A DNA stretch of 64,000 nt from Falsiroseomonas algicola (GCF_011040385.1 NZ_JAAIKB010000001.1:62001-126000); one strand, 5' to 3'. Shown: positions 22,646-32,689, numbered from the stretch's first letter. Made by a program: numbers and translations. The notes: generated by a model from the letters alone, not told the origin.

Positions 22646-24202
22646 TTGTCCGCCTGGCTGATCCTGCTCGCCCCCCTGGCCCCGCTGCTGGTGGCCTGCC
22701 TGCCGCGTCCGGACGAGGCGCCCCGACGCATGGCGACGCTCGGCATCGCCGCGGCTTTGGTGGCGCTGGCGGTGGCCGCCGTCACGGCGATCGCGGTCGC
22801 GATCGGCGGGCGCATCACCACGCCGACCTGGGGCGCCGCGGGCATCGGCCTCGGCCTGCATGTCGATGGGCTGTCGGCCGCGGTCTTCCTGCTGGTCGCC
22901 TTCATCGGCACCGTGGTGCTGCGCTATTCCCGGAACTACCTGGCGGGGGATCCGGGGCAGGGGCGTTTCCTCCGCTGGATGGCGATGACGCTATCGGCCG
23001 TGCTGCTGCTGACCATCGCGGGCAACCTGGCGCTGTTCTTCCTGGCCTGGGTCGCGACCTCCATCGGGCTGAACCGGCTGCTGCTCTTCTACCCGCACCG
23101 GCTGGGCGCGGAGCTGGCGGCGAAGAAGAAGTTCATCGCCAGCCGCATCGGCGATCTCTGCCTGCTGATGGCTGCCTGCCTGCTGCTGGGCGCCTTCGGC
23201 ACGCTGGAATTCGCGCCCCTCTTCGCCGCGGCCAAGGCGGGCCATGTGGCCGATGCGCCGACCATCCTGGCGGGCGTGCTGATGGTGGCGGCGGCGCTGC
23301 TGAAATCCGCGCAGCTGCCGGTGCATGGCTGGCTGGTGGAGGTGATGGAGACCCCCACCCCGGTCTCCGCCCTGCTGCATGCCGGCATCATCAATGCCGG
23401 CGGCTTCCTGGTGCTGCGCATGGCGGACCTCGTGGTCCTCTCCGCGCCCGCGATGGAGGCACTGATCCTGGTCGGCGGCGCCACCGCGCTGTTCGGGTCG
23501 CTGGTGATGCTGACGCAGACCTCGGTGAAGGCGCAGCTGGCCTACAGCACCGTCGCGCAGATGGGCTTCATGATGCTGCAATGCGGCCTCGGCGCTTTCG
23601 CGGCTGCGGCGCTGCACCTGGTGGCCCACTCGCTCTACAAGGCGCATGCCTTCCTCTCCTCCGGCAGCGTGGTGGACCAGGCGCGCGCGGCCTGGGTGCC
23701 GCAGGGCGCGCCGCATCCCGCCCGGGTCGGCCTGGTGCTGGCCGCCGCGCTGGCGGGCTTCGCGGTGGTGGCCTCGGCTCTGGGCTGGACGCCGGCCGCG
23801 CATCCCGCCGCCTTCGTGCTGGGCGCGGTGCTGGTGATGGGCCTCGTGCATCTCGGCGCCCAGGCCTTCGAGGGTGTGTCCGCCCCTGCTCTGGCGGGCC
23901 GCGTGGCGGGCATGGCGGCCCTGGTGGCGGTGGCCTGGTTCGCGCTGCAGGCTGCGGCGGCACACATCTTCGGCGCCAGCCTGCCCGCCGCGCCGCCGCT
24001 GCGCGGGCCCTTCGACGCCGTGCTGCTGGTCCTCGTCGTCGCCAGCTTCGCGGGGGTGATGCTGTTCCAATCCGCCATGGCGGCGGAGGCGCAGCGCGGC
24101 CGCCGCTTCTGGCTCGCCGCCTACATCCACCTCGCCAACGGCCTCTACCTCAATACCCTCGCCAACCGGCTTGTCCTGCGGCTTTGGCCCGCGCGGCCGT
24201 GA
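22646..24202 (+). CDS. dabB: inorganic carbon transporter membrane subunit
   Basis: 518 residues, about 13 membrane helices, related to the NuoL/MrpA antiporter-type subunits: KKKFIASRIGDLCLLMAACL, then LLKSAQLPVHGWLVEVMETP with the proton-channel Lys and Glu, and TPTPVSALLHAGIINAGGF. Pairing with a DabA gene 14 bases downstream identifies it as DabB, which couples cation flow to CO2 hydration by DabA. The start is TTG, with GGAGG at 22632-22636 nine bases upstream. Regulation by the divergent LysR protein is likely. Confidence 0.92.
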   Translation: MSAWLILLAPLAPLLVACLPRPDEAPRRMATLGIAAALVALAVAAVTAIAVAIGGRITTPTWGAAGIGLGLHVDGLSAAVFLLVAFIGTVVLRYSRNYLAGDPGQGRFLRWMAMTLSAVLLLTIAGNLALFFLAWVATSIGLNRLLLFYPHRLGAELAAKKKFIASRIGDLCLLMAACLLLGAFGTLEFAPLFAAAKAGHVADAPTILAGVLMVAAALLKSAQLPVHGWLVEVMETPTPVSALLHAGIINAGGFLVLRMADLVVLSAPAMEALILVGGATALFGSLVMLTQTSVKAQLAYSTVAQMGFMMLQCGLGAFAAAALHLVAHSLYKAHAFLSSGSVVDQARAAWVPQGAPHPARVGLVLAAALAGFAVVASALGWTPAAHPAAFVLGAVLVMGLVHLGAQAFEGVSAPALAGRVAGMAALVAVAWFALQAAAAHIFGASLPAAPPLRGPFDAVLLVLVVASFAGVMLFQSAMAAEAQRGRRFWLAAYIHLANGLYLNTLANRLVLRLWPARP

Positions 24203-24216
24203 CGGGAACCTGACCC

Positions 24217-26778
24217 ATGACCATCCAGAACCCCATCCAGCTCGCTGTCCCCGCCACCACGCCGGCGGCCTCTCGCCTGGCGCTGGAAGCCGCGATCCGG
24301 GAGGCCTGCGCCCGCATCGCGCCGCTCTGGCCGCTGCGAGGCTTCGTAGCCGTGAACCCCTTCCTCGGCTTCACCGGCCAGGGCTTCGCCGCCACCTGCG
24401 CGACGATGCGCCGGGTGGCCCGCGTGGACATGCTGATGCCGCGCGACTTCTACCGGGATGCGCTGGCGCGGGGCGAGATCGACGATGCCGCGCTGGAAGC
24501 AGCCCTCGCCGCTGCGCCAGCGATCCCCGGCGCACCCACCGATCTCGCCGCCCTGCGCGCCGCAGCCCAGCAGGAACGCAGCTGGGATGGCACGCTGCCC
24601 GGCGCCCGCCATCCCGCCGCCGTCGCCACGGTCGCGGAAGTGCTGGACAGCCTCTCCGGCGGGGACCGAGAGGCATCCCGCACCCGCTTCATGGTGGACG
24701 AGATCAGCCGCTGGTGCGGCGCCTATTTCGATGAGGGCCAGGCCAGCTGGCGGCTTCCGCTGCGCCACCTGGCCCCCTACGCCGCCTGGCGCGCCACCAC
24801 GCGGCATGACCTCAACCCCGAGGCGATGGGCATCACCGGCTTCCGTGCCGCCGTGCTCGCGCTGCCCTGCGACCCGGTGGAGGCGATCGGCAGCGTGCTG
24901 GCGGGGCTACGCATCCCGGAACGCGCGCAAGTGGACTACCTGCACCGCGCGCTCTTCGACATCCGCGGCTGGGCTGCCTATGCGCGGCATCGCGGCTGGG
25001 TGGCGGCGCAGCAGGGAAGGGATGACGAGGCGCTGGTCGGGCTGCTGGCCATCCGCATCGCCTGGGGCTGGGGGCTGTTCCAGGCCCGGTCGCAGGATGG
25101 CCGCTTCCGCCGCGCCTGGACCAACGCCATCGCCGCCGCCGCCTCCGCGCCGCAGGATGTCCAGCTCGGCCTCGATGCCGAACTCGCCACCGACCTGCTG
25201 CTGCACGAGGCCTATGAGGAAGCGGCGCGCCGGCGCCTCGTCGCCCGGCTGCGCGGCCACGACGCACCGACGCGCCTGCCGACGCGGCCGGAGGTCCAGG
25301 CCGCCTTCTGCATCGACGTCCGGTCGGAGGTCTTCCGCCGCGCCTTCGAGACGGCGATGCCCGGCGCCTCCACCATCGGCTTCGCGGGCTTCTTCGGCTT
25401 CCCCATCGAATACGTCCCCTTCGGGCGCTCGCGGGGCGCGGCGCATTGCCCGGTGCTGCTGAAGCCCGCCTTCACGGTCTGCGAGGCGGTGCAGGGCGCC
25501 ACACCGGCCGAGGAGTCCGGCCTGCACGGGCTGCGGCGCCTGCGGCAGCGGGCGGAGCGGGCCTGGAAGGGCTTCAAGCGCTCCGCCGTCTCCTCCTTCA
25601 CCCATGTGGAGACGGCCGGGCTGCTCTTCGGCGCCAAGATCGCCTCCGACAGCCTCGGCCTGACTCGCACCGTGGCGCATCCCCGCGATGCGGCGCTGGA
25701 TGCGGTGACGGCCGCCAGGCTCGGCCCGCGGATCGAGGCGCGGCAGGAAGCGGGCCGCCTGACCGGCTTCGACGATGCCCAGCGCCTGGCGATGGCGGAG
25801 GCCGTGCTGAAGGGCATGTCACTCACGGGCACGAGCTTCGCCCGCCTGGTCCTGCTGGCCGGCCATGGCAGCAGCACGGTCAACAACCCGCATGCCGCGG
25901 GACTCGATTGCGGCGCCTGCGGCGGCCAGACCGGGGAGGCGAATGCGCGCATCGCCGCCGCCATCCTGAACGACGCGTCCGTGCGGGCGGGGCTGGCGGG
26001 CAAGGGGATCACCATCCCCGCCGACACCCACTTCCTGCCCGCCCTGCACGACACCACCACCGATGCCGTCACGATCTTCGGCGAGGATGCCGTCCCCGCG
26101 AGCCACGCGGCGGATCTGGCACGGCTCAAGGACGCGCTGGCCCGCGCCGGCGCGCTGGCGCGGATGGAACGCGCCGCGCTGCTTGGCCTGGAGGGCGTGC
26201 CCGACCTCGATGCGCGCATCGCCGCCCGCAGCCGGGACTGGTCGGAGGTGCGGCCGGAATGGGGCCTGGCCGGCAACGCCGCCTTCATCGCCGCGCCGCG
26301 GTCGGTCACGCGCGGCCTGGCGCTCGGCGGTCGCGCCTTCCTGCATGACTACGAGGTCGCGCAGGACGAAGGCGGCGCGGTGCTGGAACTGATCATGACG
26401 GCGCCGCTGGTCGTCGCTTCCTGGATCAACCTCCAGTATTTCGGCTCGACCGTGAACAACGACGCCTTCGGCAGCGGCAACAAGGTGCTGCACAACGTCA
26501 TCGGGCAGCTGGGCGTGCTGGAGGGCAATGCGGGCGACCTCCGCGCCGGCCTGCCCTGGCAATCCGTGCATGACGGGGAGCGTTTCGTGCACGAACCGCT
26601 GCGCCTTTCCGTCTTCATCGCCGCTCCGGAAGCCGCGATGGAGGCGGTGATGGCCAAGCACCAGGGCGTGCGCGACCTGGTCGAGAATGGCTGGCTGCAC
26701 CTGCACGCCCTGGCCGAGGACGGCCGCGTCATCCGCCGGCGGGTGCCTGGTGGCGGCTGGGTGACCGAAGCGGCCTGA
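24217..26778 (+). CDS. dabA: inorganic carbon transporter, carbonic-anhydrase-like subunit (DUF2309/UPF0753)
   Basis: 853 residues, peripheral to the membrane. The four zinc-site positions known for DabA are all present with correct spacing: C365 and D367 in AAFCIDVRSEVF, then H550 and C565 in GHGSSTVNNPHAAGLDCGAC. Other family blocks are PLRGFVAVNPFLGF near the N-terminus and INLQYFGSTVNNDAFGSGNK near the C-terminus. With DabB it hydrates CO2 to bicarbonate vectorially, driven by an ion gradient. No RuBisCO or carboxysome genes are in the window, so it may supply bicarbonate for carboxylases of heterotrophic metabolism (inference). Confidence 0.94.
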   Translation: MTIQNPIQLAVPATTPAASRLALEAAIREACARIAPLWPLRGFVAVNPFLGFTGQGFAATCATMRRVARVDMLMPRDFYRDALARGEIDDAALEAALAAAPAIPGAPTDLAALRAAAQQERSWDGTLPGARHPAAVATVAEVLDSLSGGDREASRTRFMVDEISRWCGAYFDEGQASWRLPLRHLAPYAAWRATTRHDLNPEAMGITGFRAAVLALPCDPVEAIGSVLAGLRIPERAQVDYLHRALFDIRGWAAYARHRGWVAAQQGRDDEALVGLLAIRIAWGWGLFQARSQDGRFRRAWTNAIAAAASAPQDVQLGLDAELATDLLLHEAYEEAARRRLVARLRGHDAPTRLPTRPEVQAAFCIDVRSEVFRRAFETAMPGASTIGFAGFFGFPIEYVPFGRSRGAAHCPVLLKPAFTVCEAVQGATPAEESGLHGLRRLRQRAERAWKGFKRSAVSSFTHVETAGLLFGAKIASDSLGLTRTVAHPRDAALDAVTAARLGPRIEARQEAGRLTGFDDAQRLAMAEAVLKGMSLTGTSFARLVLLAGHGSSTVNNPHAAGLDCGACGGQTGEANARIAAAILNDASVRAGLAGKGITIPADTHFLPALHDTTTDAVTIFGEDAVPASHAADLARLKDALARAGALARMERAALLGLEGVPDLDARIAARSRDWSEVRPEWGLAGNAAFIAAPRSVTRGLALGGRAFLHDYEVAQDEGGAVLELIMTAPLVVASWINLQYFGSTVNNDAFGSGNKVLHNVIGQLGVLEGNAGDLRAGLPWQSVHDGERFVHEPLRLSVFIAAPEAAMEAVMAKHQGVRDLVENGWLHLHALAEDGRVIRRRVPGGGWVTEAA

Positions 26779-26793
26779 CAGGGGGCTCGGGTC

Positions 26794-26833
26794 GGGCCGG
26801 GGCGCGCGACTCCGGCACCACCCCGGCAGGCCC
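26794..26833 (+). terminator. hairpin after dabA
   Basis: Interrupted stem GGGCCGGGG / CCCCGG-CA-GGCCC with an 18-base loop, 16 bases after the dabA stop. No T-run. Confidence 0.35.
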
Positions 26834-26876
26834 GGGCAACGGGTGCCCGATTGGCGGAAAAACGCTGGTCATGCTA

Positions 26877-26971
26877 GGGGTTAGGCGCGTCCGGCGGAGT
26901 CCGGGGAAGGACCGATCCGGGCCTTCCCATGGGGCCCACCTTCCCGGATGCCCGGGAAGCGCCTAATCCCC
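26877..26971 (+). promoter_or_regulatory. structured leader upstream of gyrA (candidate cis-regulatory RNA)
   Basis: A closing stem, GGGGTTAGGCGC (26877-26888) with GCGCCTAATCCCC (26959-26971, one bulged T), encloses two perfect 7-bp hairpins: GGGAAGG / CCTTCCC (26904-26928) and TTCCCGG / CCGGGAA with loop ATGC (26941-26958). This is a three-way-junction architecture ending 61 bases before the gyrA start. Function inferred from structure and position only. Confidence 0.5.
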
Positions 26972-27032
26972 TCCACGGACCACCGAACGCTGCCCGGGGC
27001 CACCACCCCGGGACCGCCACAAGGATGCCACG

Positions 27033-29792
27033 TTGAGCGACACGCCGACACCGCCGGACGAGCCGAAGAGCGATATCGCGCCGGTCGGCCTCGAGGAGGA
27101 GATGCGCCGCTCCTACCTCGACTATGCGATGTCCGTCATCGTCTCCCGCGCCTTGCCTGATGCGCGGGACGGGCTGAAGCCGGTGCATCGCCGCATCCTC
27201 TATGCGATGCACGAGGCCGGCTACACCCATGACAAGCCGCACCGGAAATCGGCCCGCGTGGTCGGCGACGTCATGGGTAAGTATCACCCCCATGGCGACG
27301 CCTCGATCTATGACGCGCTGGTGCGCATGGCGCAGCCCTTCTCCATGCGGGTGCCGCTGATCGACGGCCAGGGCAATTTCGGCAGCATGGATGGCGATCC
27401 GCCGGCGGCCATGCGCTACACGGAAGTCCGCCTGGCCCGCGCCTCCGCAGCCCTGCTGGAGGGCATCGACGAGGATACCGTCGACTTCCAGGCGAACTAC
27501 GACGAGTCCGCGCAGGAACCGCGCGTGCTGCCCGCCGCCTTCCCGAACCTGCTGGTGAACGGCGCCGGCGGCATCGCCGTCGGCATGGCGACCAACATCC
27601 CGACGCACAACCCGGGCGAGGTCATCGACGCGACGCTGGCGCTGATTCGCGAGCCGAACACCACGCTCGAAGACGTCATGAAGATCATGCCGGGGCCGGA
27701 CTTCCCGACCGGCGGGCTGATCCTCGGCCGCGCCGGCATCCGCTCCGCCTTCGAGACCGGGCGCGGCTCCATCGCGCTCCGCGCCCGCGCGACGATCGAG
27801 GAGATGCGCGGCGGCCGCTCCATGATCGTGGTCACCGAAATCCCCTACCAGGTGAACAAGGCGACGCTGATCGAGAAGATCGCGGAGCTGGTGCGCGCCA
27901 AGGCGATCGAGGGCATCAGCGACCTGCGTGACGAAAGCGACCGCGATGGCCTGCGCGTCGTCGTCGAGCTGAAGAAGGACGCGACGCCGGAGGTGGTGCT
28001 GAACCAGCTCTACCGCTTCACCCAGCTGCAGACCTCCTTCGGCGTGAACTTCGTGGCGCTGGATGAGGGCCGGCCGCGCCAGATGGGGCTGCTGGACGCG
28101 ATCCGCGCCTTCATCCGCTTCCGGGACGAGGTGATCCAGCGGCGCTCCCGCTTCCGCCTCAACAAGGCGCGCGACCGCGGCCACCAGCTGATCGGCCTGG
28201 CCATCGCCGTGGCGAACATCGACGAGGTCATCGCGCTGATCCGCGCCAGCGCGGACGCCAATGCCGCCCGCGCCGCGCTGATGGCGCGGGACTGGCCGGC
28301 GGGCGATGTCGGCGTGCTGCTCGAACTCGTCGATGACTACCGCAACGTCATCTCGCCCGAGGGCACGGTCCGCCTCACGGAGGAACAGGCCAATGGCATC
28401 CTGGCGCTGCGCCTGCAGCGCCTGACGGGGCTGGAGCGGGAAAAGATCAGCGCCGAGCTGAACGAGGTCGGCGCCACCATCCGCGGCCTGCTGGAGATCC
28501 TGGGCTCCGCCATCCGGCGCCAGGAGGTGATGGTCGAGGAACTGCTCGCCGTCCGCGCCCAGATCGCGACGCCGCGCATGACGGAGATCGTCGATGGCTT
28601 CGCCGAGCAGGACGACGAAAGCCTGATCGAGCCGGGCACGATGGTCGTGACCCTGACGCGCGATGGCTACGTCAAGCGCACGGGCCTCGACGTCTTCCGC
28701 AGCCAGAACCGCGGCGGCCGCGGCCGCAGCGGCGCGGCGACGCGGGAGGATGACATTGTCGTCCGCAGCTTCGTGGCCCACACCCACCAATGGGTGCTGT
28801 TCTTCACCAGCCGCGGCATGGCCTTCCGGGAGAAGATCTGGCAGCTGCCGGAAGGCGGCGCCACGGGCAAGGGGCGCAGCCTGCGCCAGGTGTTGCAGCT
28901 GCAGGATGGCGAACAGGTCACCGCCGTGCTGCCGCTGCCGCAGGACGAAGGGCTGTGGGAGAACCTGCACCTGGTCTTCGCGACCAAGCAGGGCAATGTC
29001 CGCCGCAACAAGCTGTCGGACTTCAAGAACGTCCGCGCCATGGGCCTCATCGCCATGAAGCTGGACGAGGGTGACAGCCTGATCGGCGTCGCCACCTGCC
29101 GGGAAGGCGATGACGTGATGCTGGCCACCCGCAACGGCCGCTGCATCCGCTTCCAGGCGGAATCCGACCAGCTCCGCGTCTTCGCGGGCCGCGACAGCTC
29201 CGGCGTCCGCGGCATCCGCCTGCTGGGCGAGGATGCCGTCATCTCTCTCGCCGTGCTGACCCATGTCGAGGCCAGCATAGGCGAGCGCGAGACCTATCTC
29301 CGCCACAGCGCCCAGAAGCGCCGCGCGGCGGGCGAGGAGGTTGCCGGCGAGGCCGAGGCCCCCGTGCCGGCGGAGGAGGCGGAGGAGCCGAATGGCGACG
29401 CCCAGCCCGTGACGGCGGAGCGCCTGGCGGAGCTGGAGGGGCTGGAGCAGATCCTGCTCGTCGTCACGGATCGCGGCTTCGGCAAGCGCAGCTCCGCCTA
29501 CGAATACCGCGTGACGGGAAGGGGCGGGCAGGGGATCACCAACATCACCCTCTCCGCACGGACGGGGCGGGAGGTGGTGGCCACCTTCGCCGTGCGTCCG
29601 GGCGACGGCGTCATGCTGGTGACCAATGGCGGGCGCCTGATCCGCCTGCCGGCCGACCAGGTGCGCGTGACCGGCCGCGGCGCCATGGGCGTCACGCTGC
29701 TGCGCCTGAACGAGAATGAGCGCGTGACCTCCTGCTTCCCCGTGATGGAGACGGGCGAGGAGAGCGCAGCGGAAGGGACCGCCGATGCCTGA
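27033..29792 (+). CDS. gyrA: DNA gyrase subunit A
   Basis: 919 residues. The breakage-reunion domain contains the catalytic Tyr129 ([10 protein letters not shown]) and the quinolone-pocket segment [17 protein letters not shown], where Ala occupies the position of E. coli Ser83. The C-terminal pinwheel starts near residue 545 and carries the GyrA box QNRGGRG. An acidic linker ([19 protein letters not shown], residues about 772-790) is inserted between blades. The start is TTG with AAGG eight bases upstream; an ATG at 27025 is out of frame and stops after three codons. With GyrB it introduces negative supercoils. The end overlaps coaD by 8 bases. Confidence 0.95.
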   Translation: MSDTPTPPDEPKSDIAPVGLEEEMRRSYLDYAMSVIVSRALPDARDGLKPVHRRILYAMHEAGYTHDKPHRKSARVVGDVMGKYHPHGDASIYDALVRMAQPFSMRVPLIDGQGNFGSMDGDPPAAMRYTEVRLARASAALLEGIDEDTVDFQANYDESAQEPRVLPAAFPNLLVNGAGGIAVGMATNIPTHNPGEVIDATLALIREPNTTLEDVMKIMPGPDFPTGGLILGRAGIRSAFETGRGSIALRARATIEEMRGGRSMIVVTEIPYQVNKATLIEKIAELVRAKAIEGISDLRDESDRDGLRVVVELKKDATPEVVLNQLYRFTQLQTSFGVNFVALDEGRPRQMGLLDAIRAFIRFRDEVIQRRSRFRLNKARDRGHQLIGLAIAVANIDEVIALIRASADANAARAALMARDWPAGDVGVLLELVDDYRNVISPEGTVRLTEEQANGILALRLQRLTGLEREKISAELNEVGATIRGLLEILGSAIRRQEVMVEELLAVRAQIATPRMTEIVDGFAEQDDESLIEPGTMVVTLTRDGYVKRTGLDVFRSQNRGGRGRSGAATREDDIVVRSFVAHTHQWVLFFTSRGMAFREKIWQLPEGGATGKGRSLRQVLQLQDGEQVTAVLPLPQDEGLWENLHLVFATKQGNVRRNKLSDFKNVRAMGLIAMKLDEGDSLIGVATCREGDDVMLATRNGRCIRFQAESDQLRVFAGRDSSGVRGIRLLGEDAVISLAVLTHVEASIGERETYLRHSAQKRRAAGEEVAGEAEAPVPAEEAEEPNGDAQPVTAERLAELEGLEQILLVVTDRGFGKRSSAYEYRVTGRGGQGITNITLSARTGREVVATFAVRPGDGVMLVTNGGRLIRLPADQVRVTGRGAMGVTLLRLNENERVTSCFPVMETGEESAAEGTADA

Positions 29793-30302
29793 ACTTCGCG
29801 TCGGGATCTATCCCGGCACCTTCGACCCCGTCACCAACGGGCATCTCGACGTCATCGCCCGCGCCGCGCGGCTGGTGGATCGCCTCGTCGTCGGCGTCGC
29901 CATCAATGCCGGCAAGGGCCCGCTCTTCCCGCTCGACGAACGCGTCGAGCTGGTGAAGGCGGAAACGGACCGCATCGCCGCCGAGGTGGGCTCCGAGGTG
30001 CAGGTCGTGCCCTTCACCGGCCTGCTCGTCGAATTCGCCCGGCAATACGGGGCGAAGATGATCATCCGGGGGCTCCGCGCCGTCTCCGACTTCGACTATG
30101 AATTCCAGATGGCGGGAATGAACCACAGGCTGGCCCCGGACGTTGAGACCGTGTTCCTGATGGCCAGCGAAACGAACCAGTTCATCTCCTCCCGCTTCGT
30201 GAAGGAAGTGGCCACATTGGGCGGGGACGTTTCCTCCTTCGTCCCGCCGCTCACCCTCGACCGCACGCTGGCCCGCGTGCGCAGCCGCAAGGAAGCCGCC
30301 GA

Positions 30303-30306
<4 letters not shown>
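29785..30306 (+). CDS. coaD: pantetheine-phosphate adenylyltransferase
   Basis: 173 residues, cytosolic, fourth step of coenzyme A synthesis (4'-phosphopantetheine + ATP to dephospho-CoA). The nucleotidyltransferase motif is [16 protein letters not shown], with [19 protein letters not shown] and [16 protein letters not shown] completing the active site. It overlaps gyrA by 8 bases and the next gene by 4 (ATGA), so it is translated within a gyrA-coaD-ppi run. That linkage is common in alphaproteobacteria. Confidence 0.95.
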
Positions 30307-30890
<584 letters not shown>

Positions 30891-30932
30891 CATCGGCTGA
30901 CGCGCCCCTTTCCTCCATCGGAGACCCGGCCC

Positions 30933-31469
30933 ATGAGCGCCACCGAGAACACGCTGACCCTGGAACTCAAGGACGGCAACGTCGTCATCGAATTGCTGCC
31001 GGACCTGGCGCCGCAGCATGTGGAGCGCATCAAGGCGCTGGCTTCCGAGGGCTTCTACGACAACACGCCCTTCCATCGCGTCATCGAGGGCTTCATGGCC
31101 CAGGGCGGGGACCCGACCGGCACCGGCACGGGTGGCAGCCCGCATCCGGACCTGCCCGCCGAATTCAGCCCGCCCGGCAAGGCCAAGTTCCTGCGCGGCA
31201 CCTGCGGCATGGCCCGCACCAACAACCCGAACAGCGCGAACAGCCAGTTCTTCATCATGTTCGCACCGGCGCCGAGCCTGGATGGCCAGTACACCATCTG
31301 GGGCAAGGTCGTCGAAGGCATGGACGTCGTCGACAAGATCAAGCGCGGCCAGGGCCCGAACGGCATGGTGCGCGAGCCCGATCGCATCAAGGCCGCCCGC
31401 GTCGGCGGCGCCGCGGCGCCCGCGACGCCGGCGGAAGGGGTTGACTCCACCCCCTCCGCCGACGCCTAA
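30933..31469 (+). CDS. cytosolic cyclophilin-type peptidyl-prolyl cis-trans isomerase
   Basis: 178 residues with no signal peptide. The core is very close to the preceding paralogue: GFYDNTPFHRVIEGFMAQGG, RFLRGTCGMART in the variant KFLRGTCGMARTN, and NSQFFIMFAPAPSLDGQYT. A short Ala/Pro-rich tail (APATPAEGVDSTPSADA) follows the domain. It catalyses proline isomerisation in the cytosol. The gene starts 42 bases after the exported paralogue and is followed by a strong hairpin. Confidence 0.93.
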   Translation: MSATENTLTLELKDGNVVIELLPDLAPQHVERIKALASEGFYDNTPFHRVIEGFMAQGGDPTGTGTGGSPHPDLPAEFSPPGKAKFLRGTCGMARTNNPNSANSQFFIMFAPAPSLDGQYTIWGKVVEGMDVVDKIKRGQGPNGMVREPDRIKAARVGGAAAPATPAEGVDSTPSADA

Positions 31470-31478
31470 CACGCCCGG

Positions 31479-31505
31479 CGCGCGGCCCCGTCAGGGGGCC
31501 GCGCG
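31479..31505 (+). terminator. strong hairpin terminator of the gyrA-coaD-ppi run
   Basis: Perfect 11-bp stem CGCGCGGCCCC / GGGGCCGCGCG with loop GTCAG, followed by TT, ten bases after the last stop and six before tRNA-Lys. Confidence 0.65.
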
Positions 31506-31511
31506 TTGCGT

Positions 31512-31587
31512 GAGCCCGTAGCTCAGCCGGTAGAGCACGTGACTTTTAATCATGGGGTCGTGGGTTCGAGTCCCACCGGGCTCACCA
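31512..31587 (+). tRNA. tRNA-Lys(UUU)
   Basis: Acceptor GAGCCCG / CGGGCTC, D-arm GCTCAGCCGGTAGAGC, anticodon stem CGTGA / TCATG around loop CTTTTAA (anticodon TTT), T-loop TTCGAGT, discriminator A and encoded CCA. Confidence 0.96.
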
Positions 31588-31624
31588 TGAACGCCCGGGG
31601 CCGCGCCAAGGGCATCCGTCTCCG

Positions 31625-32440
31625 ATGCCGGCACTGACCCTCAGACCGGGTGAATGGATCGGCTGGCAGGACATACCCGGCAGGCACGCCGGCTGGCCCC
31701 CCGGCCCGGTCTTCGTCACCGCGCTGGCCCCGCTTCGCTCCGGCCGCAGGCTTCTCGACCTCCACGTCATCCGTCCCTTCCGCCCCGTGGTAGCGATCCG
31801 GGACTCGGTGCGGCTGCAGGTCATGCAGCGCGGTCCCGGCCTCATCCTCGGCAGCACGACCGATGAGGCCGGCACCGAACGCCTGGTCGTCATCACGCCG
31901 CTCACCTTCGACTGGTTCAGGGAGCATTGCTCCCTGCTCACTGACCGGTTCCCTCCCTCCCGCTTCACAGCGGACGAGGATGGCGCGCCGGTGACGACGA
32001 TGACCGGACCAGCCTATGCGCGCTGCCTCTTCGGCCGGGAGGAAACCGCCATGCTGGATGGCGTTACGGAGGAGTCGCTGCCAGGTCCGAAGCCGCCGAT
32101 GGCCGCTTCACAGGCCCGGTTCAGGCTGGACCACACCTATGATCCCTTCGACAGCTGGCTGATCTGGCGCGGCACCGCACCGCGCGCCATGCGCGACAAG
32201 TGGCTCATCTGCGCCCGCGACGGGCATCTGCTTTTCCGCCGCCGCGCGGGCGGCCACCTGATCTACGCCGTGGAAGCGACCTGGCGTGGTGACCGGCTCC
32301 ACCTTGGCACCGTCACCGCCAGCCGCGACCCGCGAGCCTGGGCGGTGACGGACGATCGGCATGACCGGGACCTGGTGGTGCACCTCATCAACCTGCTGCT
32401 GATAGGCGTGCCCGAATCGGCGCCCGGCGCGCCGCGATAG
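31625..32440 (+). CDS. hypothetical protein
   Basis: 271 residues, not recognised. No signal peptide or membrane segment. The N-terminal half is beta-rich (GEWIGWQDIPGRHAGW, then DLHVIRPFRPVVAIRDSV). The C-terminal part contains DKWLICARDGHLLFRRRAGG followed by HLIYAVEATWRGDRLHLG, a pattern that loosely recalls small proteins with a W-x-LYFHRSWTG-x-IY signature, ending in DRDLVVHLINLLL. No good ribosome site precedes the ATG. Its place right after tRNA-Lys is compatible with an acquired gene, but no attachment repeat is visible. Confidence 0.6.
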   Translation: MPALTLRPGEWIGWQDIPGRHAGWPPGPVFVTALAPLRSGRRLLDLHVIRPFRPVVAIRDSVRLQVMQRGPGLILGSTTDEAGTERLVVITPLTFDWFREHCSLLTDRFPPSRFTADEDGAPVTTMTGPAYARCLFGREETAMLDGVTEESLPGPKPPMAASQARFRLDHTYDPFDSWLIWRGTAPRAMRDKWLICARDGHLLFRRRAGGHLIYAVEATWRGDRLHLGTVTASRDPRAWAVTDDRHDRDLVVHLINLLLIGVPESAPGAPR

Positions 32441-32443
32441 GCT

Positions 32444-32590
32444 TCAGCCCTGCTCGGGCTCGCTTTCGGCGGCCTTGGCCTTCTGCTCAGCCTCCTTGGC
32501 GGCCTGCTTCTTCGCCAGCTTCTCCTGCGCCTTGGCTTCCTTGGCCTTCTCGCGCTGGGACCTCTCGAAATCGTAGTTCGGCTTGCGCAT
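32444..32590 (-). CDS. small Lys/Ala-rich conserved alphaproteobacterial-type protein (48 aa)
   Basis: 48 residues beginning MRKPNYDFERSQREKAKEAK and ending in an acidic tail (AESEPEQG). GGAGGA lies 10 bases upstream of the ATG. Charged helical composition with regular Lys/Ala spacing suggests a single long helix, possibly nucleic-acid or ribosome associated. I recall similar starts in many alphaproteobacterial small proteins, but the function is unknown. Confidence 0.72.
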   Translation of the reverse strand: MRKPNYDFERSQREKAKEAKAQEKLAKKQAAKEAEQKAKAAESEPEQG

Positions 32591-32689
32591 CGGCGGTCCT
32601 CCGGCTGGTGTGTCCCACCCTCTATGGGGCGTCGGCAGCGAAATGTCGCCTCAATTTCGGGCATGGCAGCCACACCGAGGGCCATGGGG

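Noticed and set aside
27025-27036. ATG-CCA-CGT-TGA mini reading frame overlapping the gyrA TTG start
   Set aside because: The AAGG before it is too close to serve its ATG and fits the TTG start at normal spacing; a regulatory uORF is unlikely.
26874-29306. 810-residue antisense reading frame to gyrA
   Set aside because: Composition-driven shadow of gyrA, with no recognisable domain or ribosome site.
31512-31660. Attachment site at tRNA-Lys for a genomic island
   Set aside because: No duplicated tRNA 3' end and no integrase in the downstream region.
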